Source: Marinobacterium aestuarii
GTDB taxonomy: Bacteria > Pseudomonadota > Gammaproteobacteria > Pseudomonadales > Balneatricaceae
DNA length: 64,000 nucleotides
Assembly: GCF_001651805.1 (NCBI RefSeq)
Contig: NZ_CP015839.1
Location: 3,286,001-3,350,000, forward strand
Direction of reading: 5' to 3'
The notes under the pieces were generated by a model. It worked only from the letters and a program-made list of their open reading frames with translations. It did not search any database and was not told the origin of the DNA. Shown here piece by piece: positions 26,970 through 36,344 of the stretch. Each line of letters starts with the position of its first letter. The first letter of the stretch is position 1. Both the position numbers and the translations under genes were made by a program.

Positions 26970-27298
26970 ATTATTTTACCTTCAGCTTTATGACCCGACC
27001 TGAAACCCGAACATCCTGCGCCTGGGTAACCTGGATCGCGCCAAACAGAACAAACATACCGACGACTATACTATTTAGAATAAATATTTCAATCATGGTG
27101 GAGTGAAAAAATGTCCTCATTTGACCCAGCGCAATGAAAGGCTTTCATTTAATGACAGTTTCATCTCGCCAAAAAACCACATCAGGACAGCAACAATATC
27201 GAAAAACTGCCGTATTATGCGGCATTAGTCGCTTTGACATAATCTTTCATTTGTTTCATCATGGCCTGTCAAATTAAAATAAACACGGTCAAACCGCC
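26970..27298. promoter_or_regulatory. Divergent promoter region of the inositol-type locus
   Basis: 329 bp, AT-rich, between the leftward isomerase operon and the rightward LacI gene. It contains the palindrome AATGAAAG-G-CTTTCATT (27133-27149, perfect 8-bp arms) and a nearby TTTCATTTGTTTCAT (27245-27259). These are candidate sites for the adjacent regulator. Confidence 0.5.
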
Positions 27299-28354
27299 AT
27301 GCCCAACCGCATCACCATCACCGCAGTGGCCCGGGCTGCGGGCTTAAGTGTCTCTACTGTAGACCGTGTGCTGAACAATCGCGCGCCGGTCAAAAGCCAA
27401 ACCGCCGAGCGCGTGCTGCAAGCCGCCAGGGCCACGGGCTACCCCATCGACAGCGACAGTGCCCCCACAGAGACCCAGGCCACAGCGGCATACCGGCTCG
27501 GCTTTCTGCTGCAAAGCGCAGAACAGCCATTCTATAAAGAGCTGCAGCAGGAACTCGAACAGACAGTGCGCAGCCGCAGCCGGCTCACCCCCGGCAGGCT
27601 CGAGAGCCCGGTGTTCGCTTTCATCGATGACACCAGCGCCAGCGTTATCACCCGCCAGATCGACCGCCTGGCAAGCCAGTGCGACGCCCTGGCGCTGGCC
27701 TGCTACGAGCACCCCGGCATTATCCAGGCCATCGAGAACGCCGAAGCCCGCGGCGTACTGATCATTGCCCTGCTGTCACCGCTGGGCACCGAGCCCAGGC
27801 GTCCCTATATAGGGCTGGATAACCGCCGCGTCGGCCGCAGCGTCGGCTGGGCCGTCGCACAACTGGGCCACAACAGCGGCAAGGTGGGCATCATGATCGG
27901 CCATCATCGCTTTGTCGGCCACGAGCTGCGCGACATGGGCTTTCGTTCCTACTGCCGCGAGCAGGCGCCGCAACTGACGGTGCTGGAACCCATGATCAGC
28001 CTGGATGATCCTGAGGTGGCCTACCGCAATACCCGCCAGCTGCTGGACGACCACAGCGACCTCTGTGCTCTCTATATAGCCGGCGGAGGCATGGAGGGGG
28101 TTATACGGGCACTGCGTGACAGCCCGCCCGCACAACCCCTGTGCGTTATAGTGCAGGAGCTCACCGCAGAATCACGCCAGGCCCTGATAGATGGCGTTAT
28201 CACCCTGGTACTGGCCACCCCGCTGCGCCAGCTCGCCGGCGACACCCTCAGCCAGATGCTGGCGACCTTGGAGCACAGGGATGAAAGCGCCCTGCCCGCG
28301 CCCATCACAACGCCGGCCTTGCCCTTTATTCTGTACCACGCAGAAAATTGCTGA
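27299..28354 (+). CDS. LacI-family regulator of the inositol-type locus
   Basis: A 351-residue regulator with an N-terminal HTH (ITAVARAAGLSVSTVDRVLNN) and a sugar-binding effector domain (GLDNRRVGRSVGWAVAQL is typical). It is the first rightward gene, 353 bp ahead of the binding-protein gene of the ABC importer, and divergent from the enzyme operon. That position suggests it controls both arms. It resembles the LacI protein at 15843. Confidence 0.9.
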   Translation: MPNRITITAVARAAGLSVSTVDRVLNNRAPVKSQTAERVLQAARATGYPIDSDSAPTETQATAAYRLGFLLQSAEQPFYKELQQELEQTVRSRSRLTPGRLESPVFAFIDDTSASVITRQIDRLASQCDALALACYEHPGIIQAIENAEARGVLIIALLSPLGTEPRRPYIGLDNRRVGRSVGWAVAQLGHNSGKVGIMIGHHRFVGHELRDMGFRSYCREQAPQLTVLEPMISLDDPEVAYRNTRQLLDDHSDLCALYIAGGGMEGVIRALRDSPPAQPLCVIVQELTAESRQALIDGVITLVLATPLRQLAGDTLSQMLATLEHRDESALPAPITTPALPFILYHAENC

Positions 28355-28707
28355 TGCCTGCAACCCCCGAAGAGGCGTCAGAATGCCCGTATTACGGGGC
28401 CTGCAGCGGCACAGGGCACATAAATGGAACACTTAAATCAACAAATACAGAATATTTATTCTATTATCACTACCATTCGGAATATAAATTTCATAGAATC
28501 AGGGTGTGTTTGAAGCGATGTACACCCAAGGACACTGCGCTGCTGCATCAGTAAAGCACCGGGCATGAGCACACCGCAGGCTCGTGACCCAGGCTTGGCC
28601 GGCAACGCAGACAGGGTGATACGGCTTTGACCGATAAAAAATATAAATAGCTGGCTGGAACGAATGTTCCAATTCGATCCAGACTGAAGTCCAATCAGGA
28701 GAAAGTC
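28355..28707. other. Non-coding leader before the ABC importer operon
   Basis: 353 bp without a gene. It contains the perfect palindrome AGAATA-TT-TATTCT (28449-28462) and the GGAA-N6-TTCC site at 28657-28670, and otherwise nothing recognisable. Confidence 0.6.
28656..28671. promoter_or_regulatory. Palindrome TGGAAC-GAAT-GTTCCA upstream of the importer genes
   Basis: Perfect 6-bp arms 37 bp before the binding-protein start. It contains GGAA-N6-TTCC, which from memory is the motif described for the myo-inositol regulon of Caulobacter. Confidence 0.6.
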
Positions 28708-29646
28708 ATGATCAGTACCAAAAAAGCTCTGCTCTGCGCCGCCCTCACCGCCATCATCGCCGCCCCAACAGCCATGGCAGACAGCCTTAAGATCGGCGTA
28801 TCCATGGCACTGTTTGACGACAACTTCCTCACCACGCTGCGTAACGGCATCGAGAAAAAATCAGCCGAAGAAGGTGTCGATGTTCAGATCGAAGATGCCA
28901 AGAACGAAGTCGGTACCCAGCTCAACCAGATTCAGAACTTCATCGCCTCAGGCGTAGACGCCATCATCGTCAACCCGGTGGATACCGATGCCACCGTGTC
29001 CATGAGTGACGACGCCGTTGCCGCCGGCATTCCGCTGATTTACGTCAACCGCCAGCCCATCAATATCGACATGCTGCCCGAGAACCAGGCCTTTGTAGCA
29101 TCCAACGAAGTGGAATCCGGCACCTACCAGACCCAGGAAGTCTGCCGCCTGATGAACGGCAAGGGCAAGGTACTGGTCATGATGGGTGAACTGTCCAACC
29201 AGGCCGCGATTCAGCGCACCAAGGACATTCACGATGTGATCGCCACGCCGGAATGCTCAGGCCTGGAAGTGGTCGCTGAACAGACCGCCGAATGGGATCG
29301 CACCAAAGGCAACAACCTGATGACCAACTGGATCGCTGCCGGCACCGAGTTTGACGCCGTCATCGCCAACAACGATGAAATGGCCATTGGTGCCATTCAG
29401 GCACTCAAAGCCTCGGGCCGCGCCATGGATACCGTCATCGTCGCCGGCATAGACGCCACCGCCGATGCACTGGCCGCCATGAAAGCCGGCGACCTGGATG
29501 TGACTGTTTACCAGAGCGCCACCGGCCAGGGTGCCGGCGCTGTGAGCACCGCCATCAGTCTGGCCAAGGGCGAAAAAATCGAGAAGAAAATATGGGTACC
29601 CTTTGAACTGGTTACGCCGGAAAACCTGAGCAACTACCTTAAATAA
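28708..29646 (+). CDS. ibpA: Periplasmic sugar-binding protein of an inositol-type ABC importer
   Basis: A 312-residue ribose-binding-protein-type receptor with a signal peptide (cleavage expected after AMA, residue 24). Ligand-binding segments follow the pattern IGVSMALFDDNF, VNPVDTDATV, VGxDxTADAL-like (AGIDATADAL) and TVYQSATGQG. It is closest in my recollection to the myo-inositol receptor IbpA. It is followed by the ATPase (43 bp) and permease genes. The symbol is given on overall resemblance and context, with ribose-like sugars as the alternative ligand. Confidence 0.8.
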   Translation: MISTKKALLCAALTAIIAAPTAMADSLKIGVSMALFDDNFLTTLRNGIEKKSAEEGVDVQIEDAKNEVGTQLNQIQNFIASGVDAIIVNPVDTDATVSMSDDAVAAGIPLIYVNRQPINIDMLPENQAFVASNEVESGTYQTQEVCRLMNGKGKVLVMMGELSNQAAIQRTKDIHDVIATPECSGLEVVAEQTAEWDRTKGNNLMTNWIAAGTEFDAVIANNDEMAIGAIQALKASGRAMDTVIVAGIDATADALAAMKAGDLDVTVYQSATGQGAGAVSTAISLAKGEKIEKKIWVPFELVTPENLSNYLK

Positions 29647-29689
29647 CAACAATCGTTTCACATATCTGGCACAAGGGAGAGGTTAGGTT

Positions 29690-31237
29690 ATGGTTAGCCC
29701 ATCACAGCTGGACGCGGTATCACCCAAGAGCGTAATACCGCACGCAAAACCCTATGAGTACGTGCTTGAAGTCGTTAACGCGCGCAAGGAATTCCCGGGT
29801 GTAGTCGCGCTGGATAACGTCTCTCTGCGCGTACGTCCGGGCACTGTACACGCTCTGATGGGCGAAAACGGTGCCGGCAAATCGACACTGATGAAGATCA
29901 TTGCCGGTATCTACCACCCCGACGCCGGCGAAATCCGGCTGCGCGGTGAAGCCGTACACCTGGCCACGCCGCTGGCGGCCCAGGAAGCCGGTATCGCCAT
30001 GATTCATCAGGAGCTGTTGCTGATGAATTCCATGACGGTGGCGGAGAACATCTGGATTCGCCGCGAACCGCGCAATGCCTTCGGGCTGGTGAATCACGCC
30101 CAGATGCGCCAGATGACGACCGAGCTGTTTGACCGGCTCAACATTACCCTGGATCCGGACGCCGAGGTGAGCGAACTCTCGGTGGCCAACCGCCAGATGG
30201 TGGAAATTGCCAAGGCGGTATCCTTCAACTCAGACGTGCTGATCATGGACGAGCCCACCTCGGCCATTACCGAGAAGGAAGTGGCGCACCTGTTCGAGAT
30301 CATCCGTGGCCTGCGCGAACAGGGCATCGGCATCGTTTATATCACCCACAAGATGAATGAGCTGTTTGAGATTGCCGACGAGTTTTCGGTGTTTCGCGAC
30401 GGCCATTACATCGCCACCCACCCCTCCGCTGATGTGACCCGCGACGACATCATCCAGATGATGGTCGGCCGCGAGATCACCCAGATGTTCCCCAAGGAAG
30501 AAGTGGAACTGGGCGATGTGGTGCTGTCGGTGAAGAACCTGACCCTCGAAGGGGTGTTCCACGATGTCTCCTTCGATGTGCGCGCCGGCGAAATCCTCGG
30601 CTTTGCAGGCCTGGTGGGCTCGGGCCGTTCCAACGTGGCGGAAACCCTCTTCGGGGTGACACCGGCCACCTCCGGCAGCATCGAGATCAATGGCAAGGCA
30701 GTGTCGATCAAGACCTCCCATGATGCCATCAAGCTGGGCATGGCCTTCCTCACCGAGGACCGCAAGGAAACCGGCTGCTTCCTGCCGCTGGATATCCAGG
30801 AAAACGCCCAGATGGCCGTTATCCACGATGACTTTGTGAAATATGGTTTCGTGCAGGAAGCCAAACTCGAAAAGGTCTGCCTGGAAATCAGCCAGAAATT
30901 GCGTGTAAAAACACCGAACATGCATGAATGCATCGAAAACCTGTCCGGCGGTAACCAGCAGAAAGTGCTGATTGGGCGCTGGCTGCTGACCAACCCCAAG
31001 ATTCTGATCCTGGATGAACCCACCCGCGGCATCGATGTCGGCGCCAAGGCTGAGATTCACAGTCTGATCACCCAGCTGGCCCATAACGGTGTGGCAGTGA
31101 TCATGATTTCATCCGAGATGCCCGAGGTACTGGGCATGAGTGACCGCGTTGTGGTCATGCACGAAGGCCACTGCACCGGCATTCTGGATCGCGCAGATGC
31201 TGACCAGGTCGCCGTCATGGATCTGGCTTCACAATAA
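29690..31237 (+). CDS. iatA: Sugar ABC importer ATPase, two nucleotide-binding domains (IatA type)
   Basis: A 515-residue fused ATPase of the ribose/inositol class. The first domain has Walker [10 protein letters not shown] (58-66), signature [14 protein letters not shown] and Walker [10 protein letters not shown]. The second has the degenerate Walker A typical of the class ([10 protein letters not shown]), signature [12 protein letters not shown] and [18 protein letters not shown] lies upstream of the ATG. It would power import with the permease at 31275. The second half of the gene overlaps no other real gene. Confidence 0.9.
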   Translation: MVSPSQLDAVSPKSVIPHAKPYEYVLEVVNARKEFPGVVALDNVSLRVRPGTVHALMGENGAGKSTLMKIIAGIYHPDAGEIRLRGEAVHLATPLAAQEAGIAMIHQELLLMNSMTVAENIWIRREPRNAFGLVNHAQMRQMTTELFDRLNITLDPDAEVSELSVANRQMVEIAKAVSFNSDVLIMDEPTSAITEKEVAHLFEIIRGLREQGIGIVYITHKMNELFEIADEFSVFRDGHYIATHPSADVTRDDIIQMMVGREITQMFPKEEVELGDVVLSVKNLTLEGVFHDVSFDVRAGEILGFAGLVGSGRSNVAETLFGVTPATSGSIEINGKAVSIKTSHDAIKLGMAFLTEDRKETGCFLPLDIQENAQMAVIHDDFVKYGFVQEAKLEKVCLEISQKLRVKTPNMHECIENLSGGNQQKVLIGRWLLTNPKILILDEPTRGIDVGAKAEIHSLITQLAHNGVAVIMISSEMPEVLGMSDRVVVMHEGHCTGILDRADADQVAVMDLASQ

Positions 31238-31274
31238 GAACGAATTACCGCATCAGGAATATGAGAGGTCGATT

Positions 31275-32312
31275 ATGACAACCCGAACTGCAACAGCGCC
31301 TAATGCCACTCTGGCAGCGCCCTCCAAGAAACGTCTGCCCCAGGAAGTCAGCATTCTGCTGGTGCTGTTTGGCATCGCCGCCTTCTTTGAAGTCCTCGGC
31401 TGGTTCCTCGTCGGCCAGAGCTTTCTGGGCAACATGAGCCGTCTGCAGATTATCATTCTGCAGGTCTCCGTGATCGGTATCATCGCCGTGGGCGTGACCC
31501 AGGTTATCATCACCGGCGGTATCGATCTGTCGTCCGGCTCCGTCGTCGCCATGAGCGCCATGGTGGCGGCAACCTTCGCCCAGGACGCCAACTGGCCGAA
31601 AATCATTCACCCGGCACTGGTGGATCTGCCCTGGTTCATCCCGCTGACCGTCGGCCTGGCCGTCGGTGCTGCCGCCGGTTTTGTCAACGGCTGGCTGATC
31701 ACCAAAACCAAAATCCCGCCCTTTATTGCCACCCTGGGCATGATGGTCTCGGCCCGCGGTATCGCCCGCTGGTACACCGATGGCAGCCCGGTGTCCGGTT
31801 TCACCGAAAGCTTCGCCATGCTGGGTAACGGCATGGGCCGCTGGGCCCCGGTGGTGATCTTCCTGGTCGTGGCCGCCGTCTTCCATATCGTTATGCGCTA
31901 CACCCGCTTTGGCAAATTCACCTACGCCATAGGTGCCAACCCCCAGGCGGCGCGCGTGTCGGGTATCAACATCGAATCCCACCTGATCAAGGTCTACATG
32001 ATTGCAGGCCTGCTGGCAGGCCTGGCCGCCATGGTCGCCATCGCCCGCATCAAGACCGCCCAGGCGGGCATGGGCATGATGTACGAGCTGGATGCCATTG
32101 CCGCGGCCGTTATCGGTGGTGTATCCCTGTCCGGTGGTCGCGGCCGCATCACCGGCACCGTCATTGGCGCCCTGATCCTTGGCGTAATGCTGTCGGGCTT
32201 CACCTTCCTGCGGGTCGATGCCTACTACCAGGACATCATCAAGGGCGCGATTATTATCGTCGCCGTAGTGGTGGACATGCACCGCCAGAACAAGCGCAGC
32301 AAGAAAACCTGA
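31275..32312 (+). CDS. iatP: Sugar ABC importer permease (IatP/RbsC type)
   Basis: A 345-residue membrane protein with about ten hydrophobic segments. Class signatures are ITGGIDLSSGSVVAMSAM, YAIGANPQAARVSGINI and AAAVIGGVSLSGGRGRITG. The frame is open further upstream inside iatA, but the ATG at 31275, preceded by GAGAGG, lies 37 bp after the iatA stop and gives the normal N-terminus. It is the last gene of the importer operon and is followed by two terminators. Confidence 0.9.
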   Translation: MTTRTATAPNATLAAPSKKRLPQEVSILLVLFGIAAFFEVLGWFLVGQSFLGNMSRLQIIILQVSVIGIIAVGVTQVIITGGIDLSSGSVVAMSAMVAATFAQDANWPKIIHPALVDLPWFIPLTVGLAVGAAAGFVNGWLITKTKIPPFIATLGMMVSARGIARWYTDGSPVSGFTESFAMLGNGMGRWAPVVIFLVVAAVFHIVMRYTRFGKFTYAIGANPQAARVSGINIESHLIKVYMIAGLLAGLAAMVAIARIKTAQAGMGMMYELDAIAAAVIGGVSLSGGRGRITGTVIGALILGVMLSGFTFLRVDAYYQDIIKGAIIIVAVVVDMHRQNKRSKKT

Positions 32313-32344
32313 CGCTCTGATGCGCTGAGACCCAGGCAGTAACA

Positions 32345-32377
32345 ACAAGGGGCCCCTTAACCAGGGCCTCTTTTTTT
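32345..32377 (+). terminator. Terminator 1 after the importer operon
   Basis: GGGGCCCCT-TAACC-AGGGCCTC stem (with wobble pairs) followed by seven T residues. Confidence 0.7.
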
Positions 32378-32422
32378 ATGACAAACTTCCCGTGAAATAA
32401 GTTGAGTACAGTTTTCGGACAC

Positions 32423-32451
32423 AAAAAAGCCGGTCAAAAAACCGGCTTTTT
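32423..32451. terminator. Bidirectional terminator 2
   Basis: Perfect stem AAAAGCCGGT (32425-32434) and ACCGGCTTTT (32441-32450), with A/T runs on both sides. It serves the rightward importer operon and the leftward small gene ending at 32477. Confidence 0.85.
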
Positions 32452-32476
32452 CATAACAACATATAATGATAAATCG

Positions 32477-32692
32477 TTAGCTCTTGTTCTGATCCTGTGC
32501 CTTATCGTCTGGCTTTGTTTCTTCAAAGGTATGAAAGAACATCCAGTAGCAATAAAAAATAAAACCCAGTGACACCATGCCCCAGAAAGGGCTCCCGGTC
32601 ACCCATTCAAAAACGGACCACAAAACACAGAATACCGTTACAGCGATACGGCGCCACAGCGGCTGAAAAAAAACCAGATCCGTTTCTCTCAT
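32477..32692 (-). CDS. Small two-helix membrane protein of unknown function
   Basis: A 71-residue protein with two aromatic-rich hydrophobic segments (about residues 15-32 and 37-53) and a charged tail (EETKPDDKAQDQNKS). I do not recognise a named family. It has its own terminator and sits between the inositol-type importer and an oxidoreductase gene. Size and topology resemble accessory subunits or stress peptides, but nothing decides. Confidence 0.6.
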   Translation of the reverse strand: MRETDLVFFQPLWRRIAVTVFCVLWSVFEWVTGSPFWGMVSLGFIFYCYWMFFHTFEETKPDDKAQDQNKS

Positions 32693-32806
32693 AAAGCCTA
32701 CCCTGCCCTAATTAACATCAGTCGCCATTATAAAGCCCATGGGGTTCAATTTCATGGTTTGGCGCTGGCCTTTTTACATAATACAGGCCGCGCCGACCCT
32801 CAGCCG

Positions 32807-33997
32807 CTACTCGCTGGCCGGAAAGTCCACCGGCAATGGCGCCGGGCGCTCGAACGTCGTTTTCAGTTCACAGAACTGACGCGCCCTGGCCGACCAGAGC
32901 AGCCCTTCCATCAGCTCCAGCGAATGCAGCGCCATGGCACCGCTGGCCCGCTCTTGCCGCTGCTGACGAATCGCATGGGCCATGTCCACCAGCCCGATGC
33001 CCCGGCTGTTTTCGGCATGACTGGTGGAGTTGAACGGATGCTCGCAGGGCAGCTCGATCCACTCGCTCGCCCTGGCCGCCGGGTCACGGGGCATGCCCTT
33101 CCAGCGATAGTTATCCCGCGTTCTAAACAACAGCTTGCCACCAAACAGATTAGGCCCATCCAGCGGGTCTATATCGCTCATGCAGAGGGTGCCTTTGGTG
33201 CCGTAAATTTCCATGCGTGGCAGCTCCGAATCCCACACATCGAAGCTGGTAATGAAGGTGCCGATGGCGCCGCTGGCAAACTCCATAGTTCCGGTAATAT
33301 GGGTGTCTACATCCACCTCAATCGTATCCCCGCGCAGCGGCCCGCCCTCCACCGCTCGGGTCTCGAAGGCACGGCTCGACATGGCGCTGCAATGCTGCAC
33401 CGGGCCGAGCAACGCCAGCAGCGCCACCATGTAGTAAGGGCCTATATCCAGCAGCGGCCCGGCACCGTCCTTGTAAATAAAGTCCGGATTGGGGTGAAAC
33501 CACTCCTGACCATGACTCACCACAAAGGCACTGGCGCCAACGATATCGCCGATCAGACCTTCATCCATGACCCGGCGGCAGCTTTGCAGCCGGCCACCCA
33601 TAAAGGTATCGGGTGCACTGCCGACATAGAGCCCCTTTTGTTTGGCCAGATCCATGATCAACTGACTGTCGGCAAAGGTGCCCGCCAGCGGCTTTTCGGT
33701 ATAGACATGCTTGCCGGCGTGCAGCGCCGCCAGATTCAGCGGCGCATGGACGCCTGGCACTGTGAGATTCAGCACTATGTCGATATCCGCATCCGCCAGC
33801 AGCGCATCGCTGTCGGCATAGGCTCTGGGAATACCATGCTGCGCCGCCTTGGCCTGCGCCTTTTCCAGGCTGCGCCCGGCACAGCCCAGCACATGCAGAA
33901 TATCGCCATACTTTTTCAGATTATTAATATAAACATCGCTGATATCACCGATACCCAGCACACCGACATTGAATATCCGTTTATTATCGTTATTCAT
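32807..33997 (-). CDS. Gfo/Idh/MocA-family oxidoreductase
   Basis: A 396-residue NAD(P)-dependent dehydrogenase. The nucleotide loop is GIGDISDVYINN (15-26) and the catalytic-region motif is EKPLAGT. The ILxIGPYY-like LLDIGPYYMVALLALLG holds the probable active-site aspartate region. It is the third member of this superfamily in the window and may act with the inositol-type enzymes, though it is separated from them by the importer and two terminators. It is read toward the importer operon. Confidence 0.88.
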   Translation of the reverse strand: MNNDNKRIFNVGVLGIGDISDVYINNLKKYGDILHVLGCAGRSLEKAQAKAAQHGIPRAYADSDALLADADIDIVLNLTVPGVHAPLNLAALHAGKHVYTEKPLAGTFADSQLIMDLAKQKGLYVGSAPDTFMGGRLQSCRRVMDEGLIGDIVGASAFVVSHGQEWFHPNPDFIYKDGAGPLLDIGPYYMVALLALLGPVQHCSAMSSRAFETRAVEGGPLRGDTIEVDVDTHITGTMEFASGAIGTFITSFDVWDSELPRMEIYGTKGTLCMSDIDPLDGPNLFGGKLLFRTRDNYRWKGMPRDPAARASEWIELPCEHPFNSTSHAENSRGIGLVDMAHAIRQQRQERASGAMALHSLELMEGLLWSARARQFCELKTTFERPAPLPVDFPASE

Positions 33998-34537
33998 AAT
34001 AATCCCTAATAATCTTATCGAAAAATAGTCACTCCATTATAAAGAGACAACAGGGGACTGATAACAAAAATATCATGTTAATTTTTGTCTTTTAACATCC
34101 TCCCGCCAGAAAAATCCCATGAATAAATCGATGGCGGAAAACCAAAAGCTGCCGCCTCCTGAGTAACACCCACATAATCCGCGGCAAGACGCCATACGCA
34201 TTGCAATACTCCCGGCCATCAGCACAAAAGTGGGCCGCGCAGCAACGGCATTCAGCTGACTCGCTGGCGATATGCCGACATGCGTTAGCGCGGTAATACC
34301 AACAAACATTAAATTTTATGAAACATAGTTTTGATTTTATTGATTTATCGTTCCATCTAAAGATACTATGTAGGCACTGCGACCGAAAATAGACCCCAGC
34401 AAAACCGTCATCTGCTGGTGCACTTCGAGCAGGCGATTATCTCGCCCAGCGGGTCGGTCGGCGAACACCAGGCTTGCAACGATATGGGCCAGGTCACCCG
34501 CTAACAAACACCCTTGCCGCCAACCGGAGACTTCAAG
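33998..34537. other. Non-coding region before kduD
   Basis: 540 bp. A 78-residue minus-strand frame (34073-34309) has no recognisable features and looks spurious. The region contains a KdgR-box-like site (34318-34335) and AT-rich promoter sequence; the rest is featureless. Confidence 0.6.
34318..34335. promoter_or_regulatory. KdgR-box-like site upstream of kduD
   Basis: ATGAAACATAGTTTTGAT resembles the enterobacterial KdgR box (core TGAAAC-N3-GTTTCA-like). It is 203 bp upstream of kduD and near an AT-rich promoter; kdgR itself is the next gene. Confidence 0.45.
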
Positions 34538-35299
34538 ATGATGCTATATGCTTTCGACCTGCAGGATAAGGTTGCCATTGTCACCGGTTGTAATACCGGC
34601 CTCGGCCAGGGCATGGCCGTCGGCCTGGCCCAGGCGGGCTGCCATATAGTCGGTATCAATCGCAGCGACGCAAGTGAAACCTGCAGCAAGGTGGAATCCC
34701 TGGACCGACGCTTTCTGAGCCTGCAGGCGGATCTTGACAACATAGACGAGATCCCCAGACTCATCGAACAGACGCTCAAGGCGTTTGGAAAAATCGATGT
34801 ACTGGTGAATAACGCCGGCATTATCCGACGCAACGACGCCATCGACTTTTCCCCCAAGGACTGGGATGACGTCATGAATGTGAATCTGCGCACCACCTTC
34901 TTTATGTCACAGGCGGTCGCGCGCCAGTTTATTGCCCAAAGCAGCGGCGGCAAGATTATCAATATCGCCTCCATGCTGTCCTACCAGGGCGGAATCCGGG
35001 TGCCCTCCTATACCGCCTCAAAGAGCGGCGTACTGGGCATCACCCGGTTGATGGCCAATGAGTGGGCGCAGGAAGGAATTAACGTGAATGCCATAGCCCC
35101 TGGCTACATGGAGACCAATAACACCGAAGCGCTGCGCGCCGATGATCAGCGCAATCAGGAAATACTCGAGCGCATACCGGCAGCGCGCTGGGGACAGCCC
35201 GAGGACATGATGGGGCCTGTGGTATTTCTGGCCTCAAACGCGTCCAATTATGTTAACGGCCATACCCTTGCCGTGGACGGTGGCTGGCTGGCGCGCTAA
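34538..35299 (+). CDS. kduD: 2-deoxy-D-gluconate 3-dehydrogenase / 2-dehydro-3-deoxy-D-gluconate 5-dehydrogenase
   Basis: A 253-residue short-chain dehydrogenase, exactly the KduD length. It has the cofactor loop TGCNTGLGQGM, the NNAG motif (LVNNAGIIRRND), the active-site serine (NIASMLSYQGG) and YxxxK in SYTASKSG. KduD reduces the diketo-uronate from pectin or alginate-type breakdown to KDG. The ATG at 34538 with GGAG upstream was chosen over a TTG at 34514. It is convergent with kdgR, the known regulator of this pathway. Confidence 0.9.
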   Translation: MMLYAFDLQDKVAIVTGCNTGLGQGMAVGLAQAGCHIVGINRSDASETCSKVESLDRRFLSLQADLDNIDEIPRLIEQTLKAFGKIDVLVNNAGIIRRNDAIDFSPKDWDDVMNVNLRTTFFMSQAVARQFIAQSSGGKIINIASMLSYQGGIRVPSYTASKSGVLGITRLMANEWAQEGINVNAIAPGYMETNNTEALRADDQRNQEILERIPAARWGQPEDMMGPVVFLASNASNYVNGHTLAVDGGWLAR

Positions 35300-35375
35300 A
35301 GAGCGCGCCACCTTTTACAGATATGCGGAAGTGCCACTGTCTTCCGCTATTCTATTCCTTGCCCCGCAATTGCTC

Positions 35376-36161
35376 TCAAAAGGGATAATCGGCGTATCCC
35401 AGCTGCTGCGAAATAACCCGGGCAGCACTGTGCAACATGGCAACATATTCAGCCTGCTTCGATTCGTCATAACGCATCATCGGCCACGAAATACTCAGCC
35501 CCGCGACCACAGTGCCAAAATGATCGAACACAGGCACCGCGATGCAAAGCAGCCCCTCTTCCATTTCCTGGCCGTCCTCGGCATAGCCCCGTTCGCGCAC
35601 CTGCGCCAGCACCGGTATCAGCTGATCGACGGACTCCAGCGTATTGGCGGTGAATTTCCTGAAGTCGACAGCGGCCAGAATATCCCGCACCTCGCGCTCG
35701 TCCAGCCAGGCCAGCAACACCTTGCCAATGGCGGTGCTGTACAAGGGATTGCGGCGCCCTATACGCGAATGCATTCGCAGGCTATAGGGCGAATCGATCT
35801 TGTGGATATAAATGATGCTGTCTTCTTCGAAGGCGCCCAGGTGCAGCGTCTCACGCGTCAGCGTCGACAACTCCCGCATCTGCACGTCAGCAATACGGAT
35901 CAGGTCGACATGCTGCAACGCCTTGGACCCCAGCTCAAACAGCTTCATGGTGAGTGCATACTTGTCGTTCTCACCCTCCTGCTTGACGTAGCCAAGGGTC
36001 TTCATTGTTTGCAAAAAGCGGTAGACGGTACTTTTGGACATCAGCACCCGTTGCGACAGCTCGGTCACACCGATCGCCTGCTCCTCGCCCAGCACCTGCA
36101 AAATGCCGAACACCTTAAGCACCGACGAAACCGAATCCGGAGTTTTGTCCAGAGTAGCCAT
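35376..36161 (-). CDS. kdgR: KdgR-type IclR-family repressor of hexuronate/KDG catabolism
   Basis: A 261-residue IclR-family repressor strongly resembling enterobacterial KdgR, e.g. SSVLKVFGILQVLGEE, LSQRVLMSKSTVYRFLQTMK, DSPYSLRMHSRIGRRNPLYS and the C-terminus LGYADYPF. It would release its operators when KDG accumulates. The ATG at 36161 has GAGG 7 nt upstream; an in-frame GTG at 36173 is less likely. Only kduD from the pathway is present here, so other targets must lie elsewhere. Confidence 0.92.
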   Translation of the reverse strand: MATLDKTPDSVSSVLKVFGILQVLGEEQAIGVTELSQRVLMSKSTVYRFLQTMKTLGYVKQEGENDKYALTMKLFELGSKALQHVDLIRIADVQMRELSTLTRETLHLGAFEEDSIIYIHKIDSPYSLRMHSRIGRRNPLYSTAIGKVLLAWLDEREVRDILAAVDFRKFTANTLESVDQLIPVLAQVRERGYAEDGQEMEEGLLCIAVPVFDHFGTVVAGLSISWPMMRYDESKQAEYVAMLHSAARVISQQLGYADYPF

Positions 36162-36170
36162 CAACAACCT

Positions 36171-36201
36171 CACGCTGTTTTAATTAAATCGGAACAGCGT
36201 G
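36171..36201. promoter_or_regulatory. 31-bp inverted repeat at the kdgR promoter
   Basis: Perfect 9-bp arms CACGCTGTT (36171-36179) and AACAGCGTG (36193-36201), separated by 13 bp of TTAATTAAA-type DNA, starting 10 bp upstream of the kdgR start. Candidate autoregulatory site or leader hairpin. Confidence 0.5.
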
Positions 36202-36344
36202 CCATTGTACGAGGCAATACATGGGAGGCGCAATCACCTGCACCTCCTTAAACCTGGACGCGATGCCCCCCCGAAAACGACCTGCCTCTGGTATACCGCC
36301 GCTCCAGCCGGGGCCCCGGGTCGCAGCAATCAAGAGCGCGACGC

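Noticed and set aside
34073-34309. 78-residue minus-strand frame before kduD
   Set aside because: No ribosome site, no family, and it lies over the likely regulatory region.
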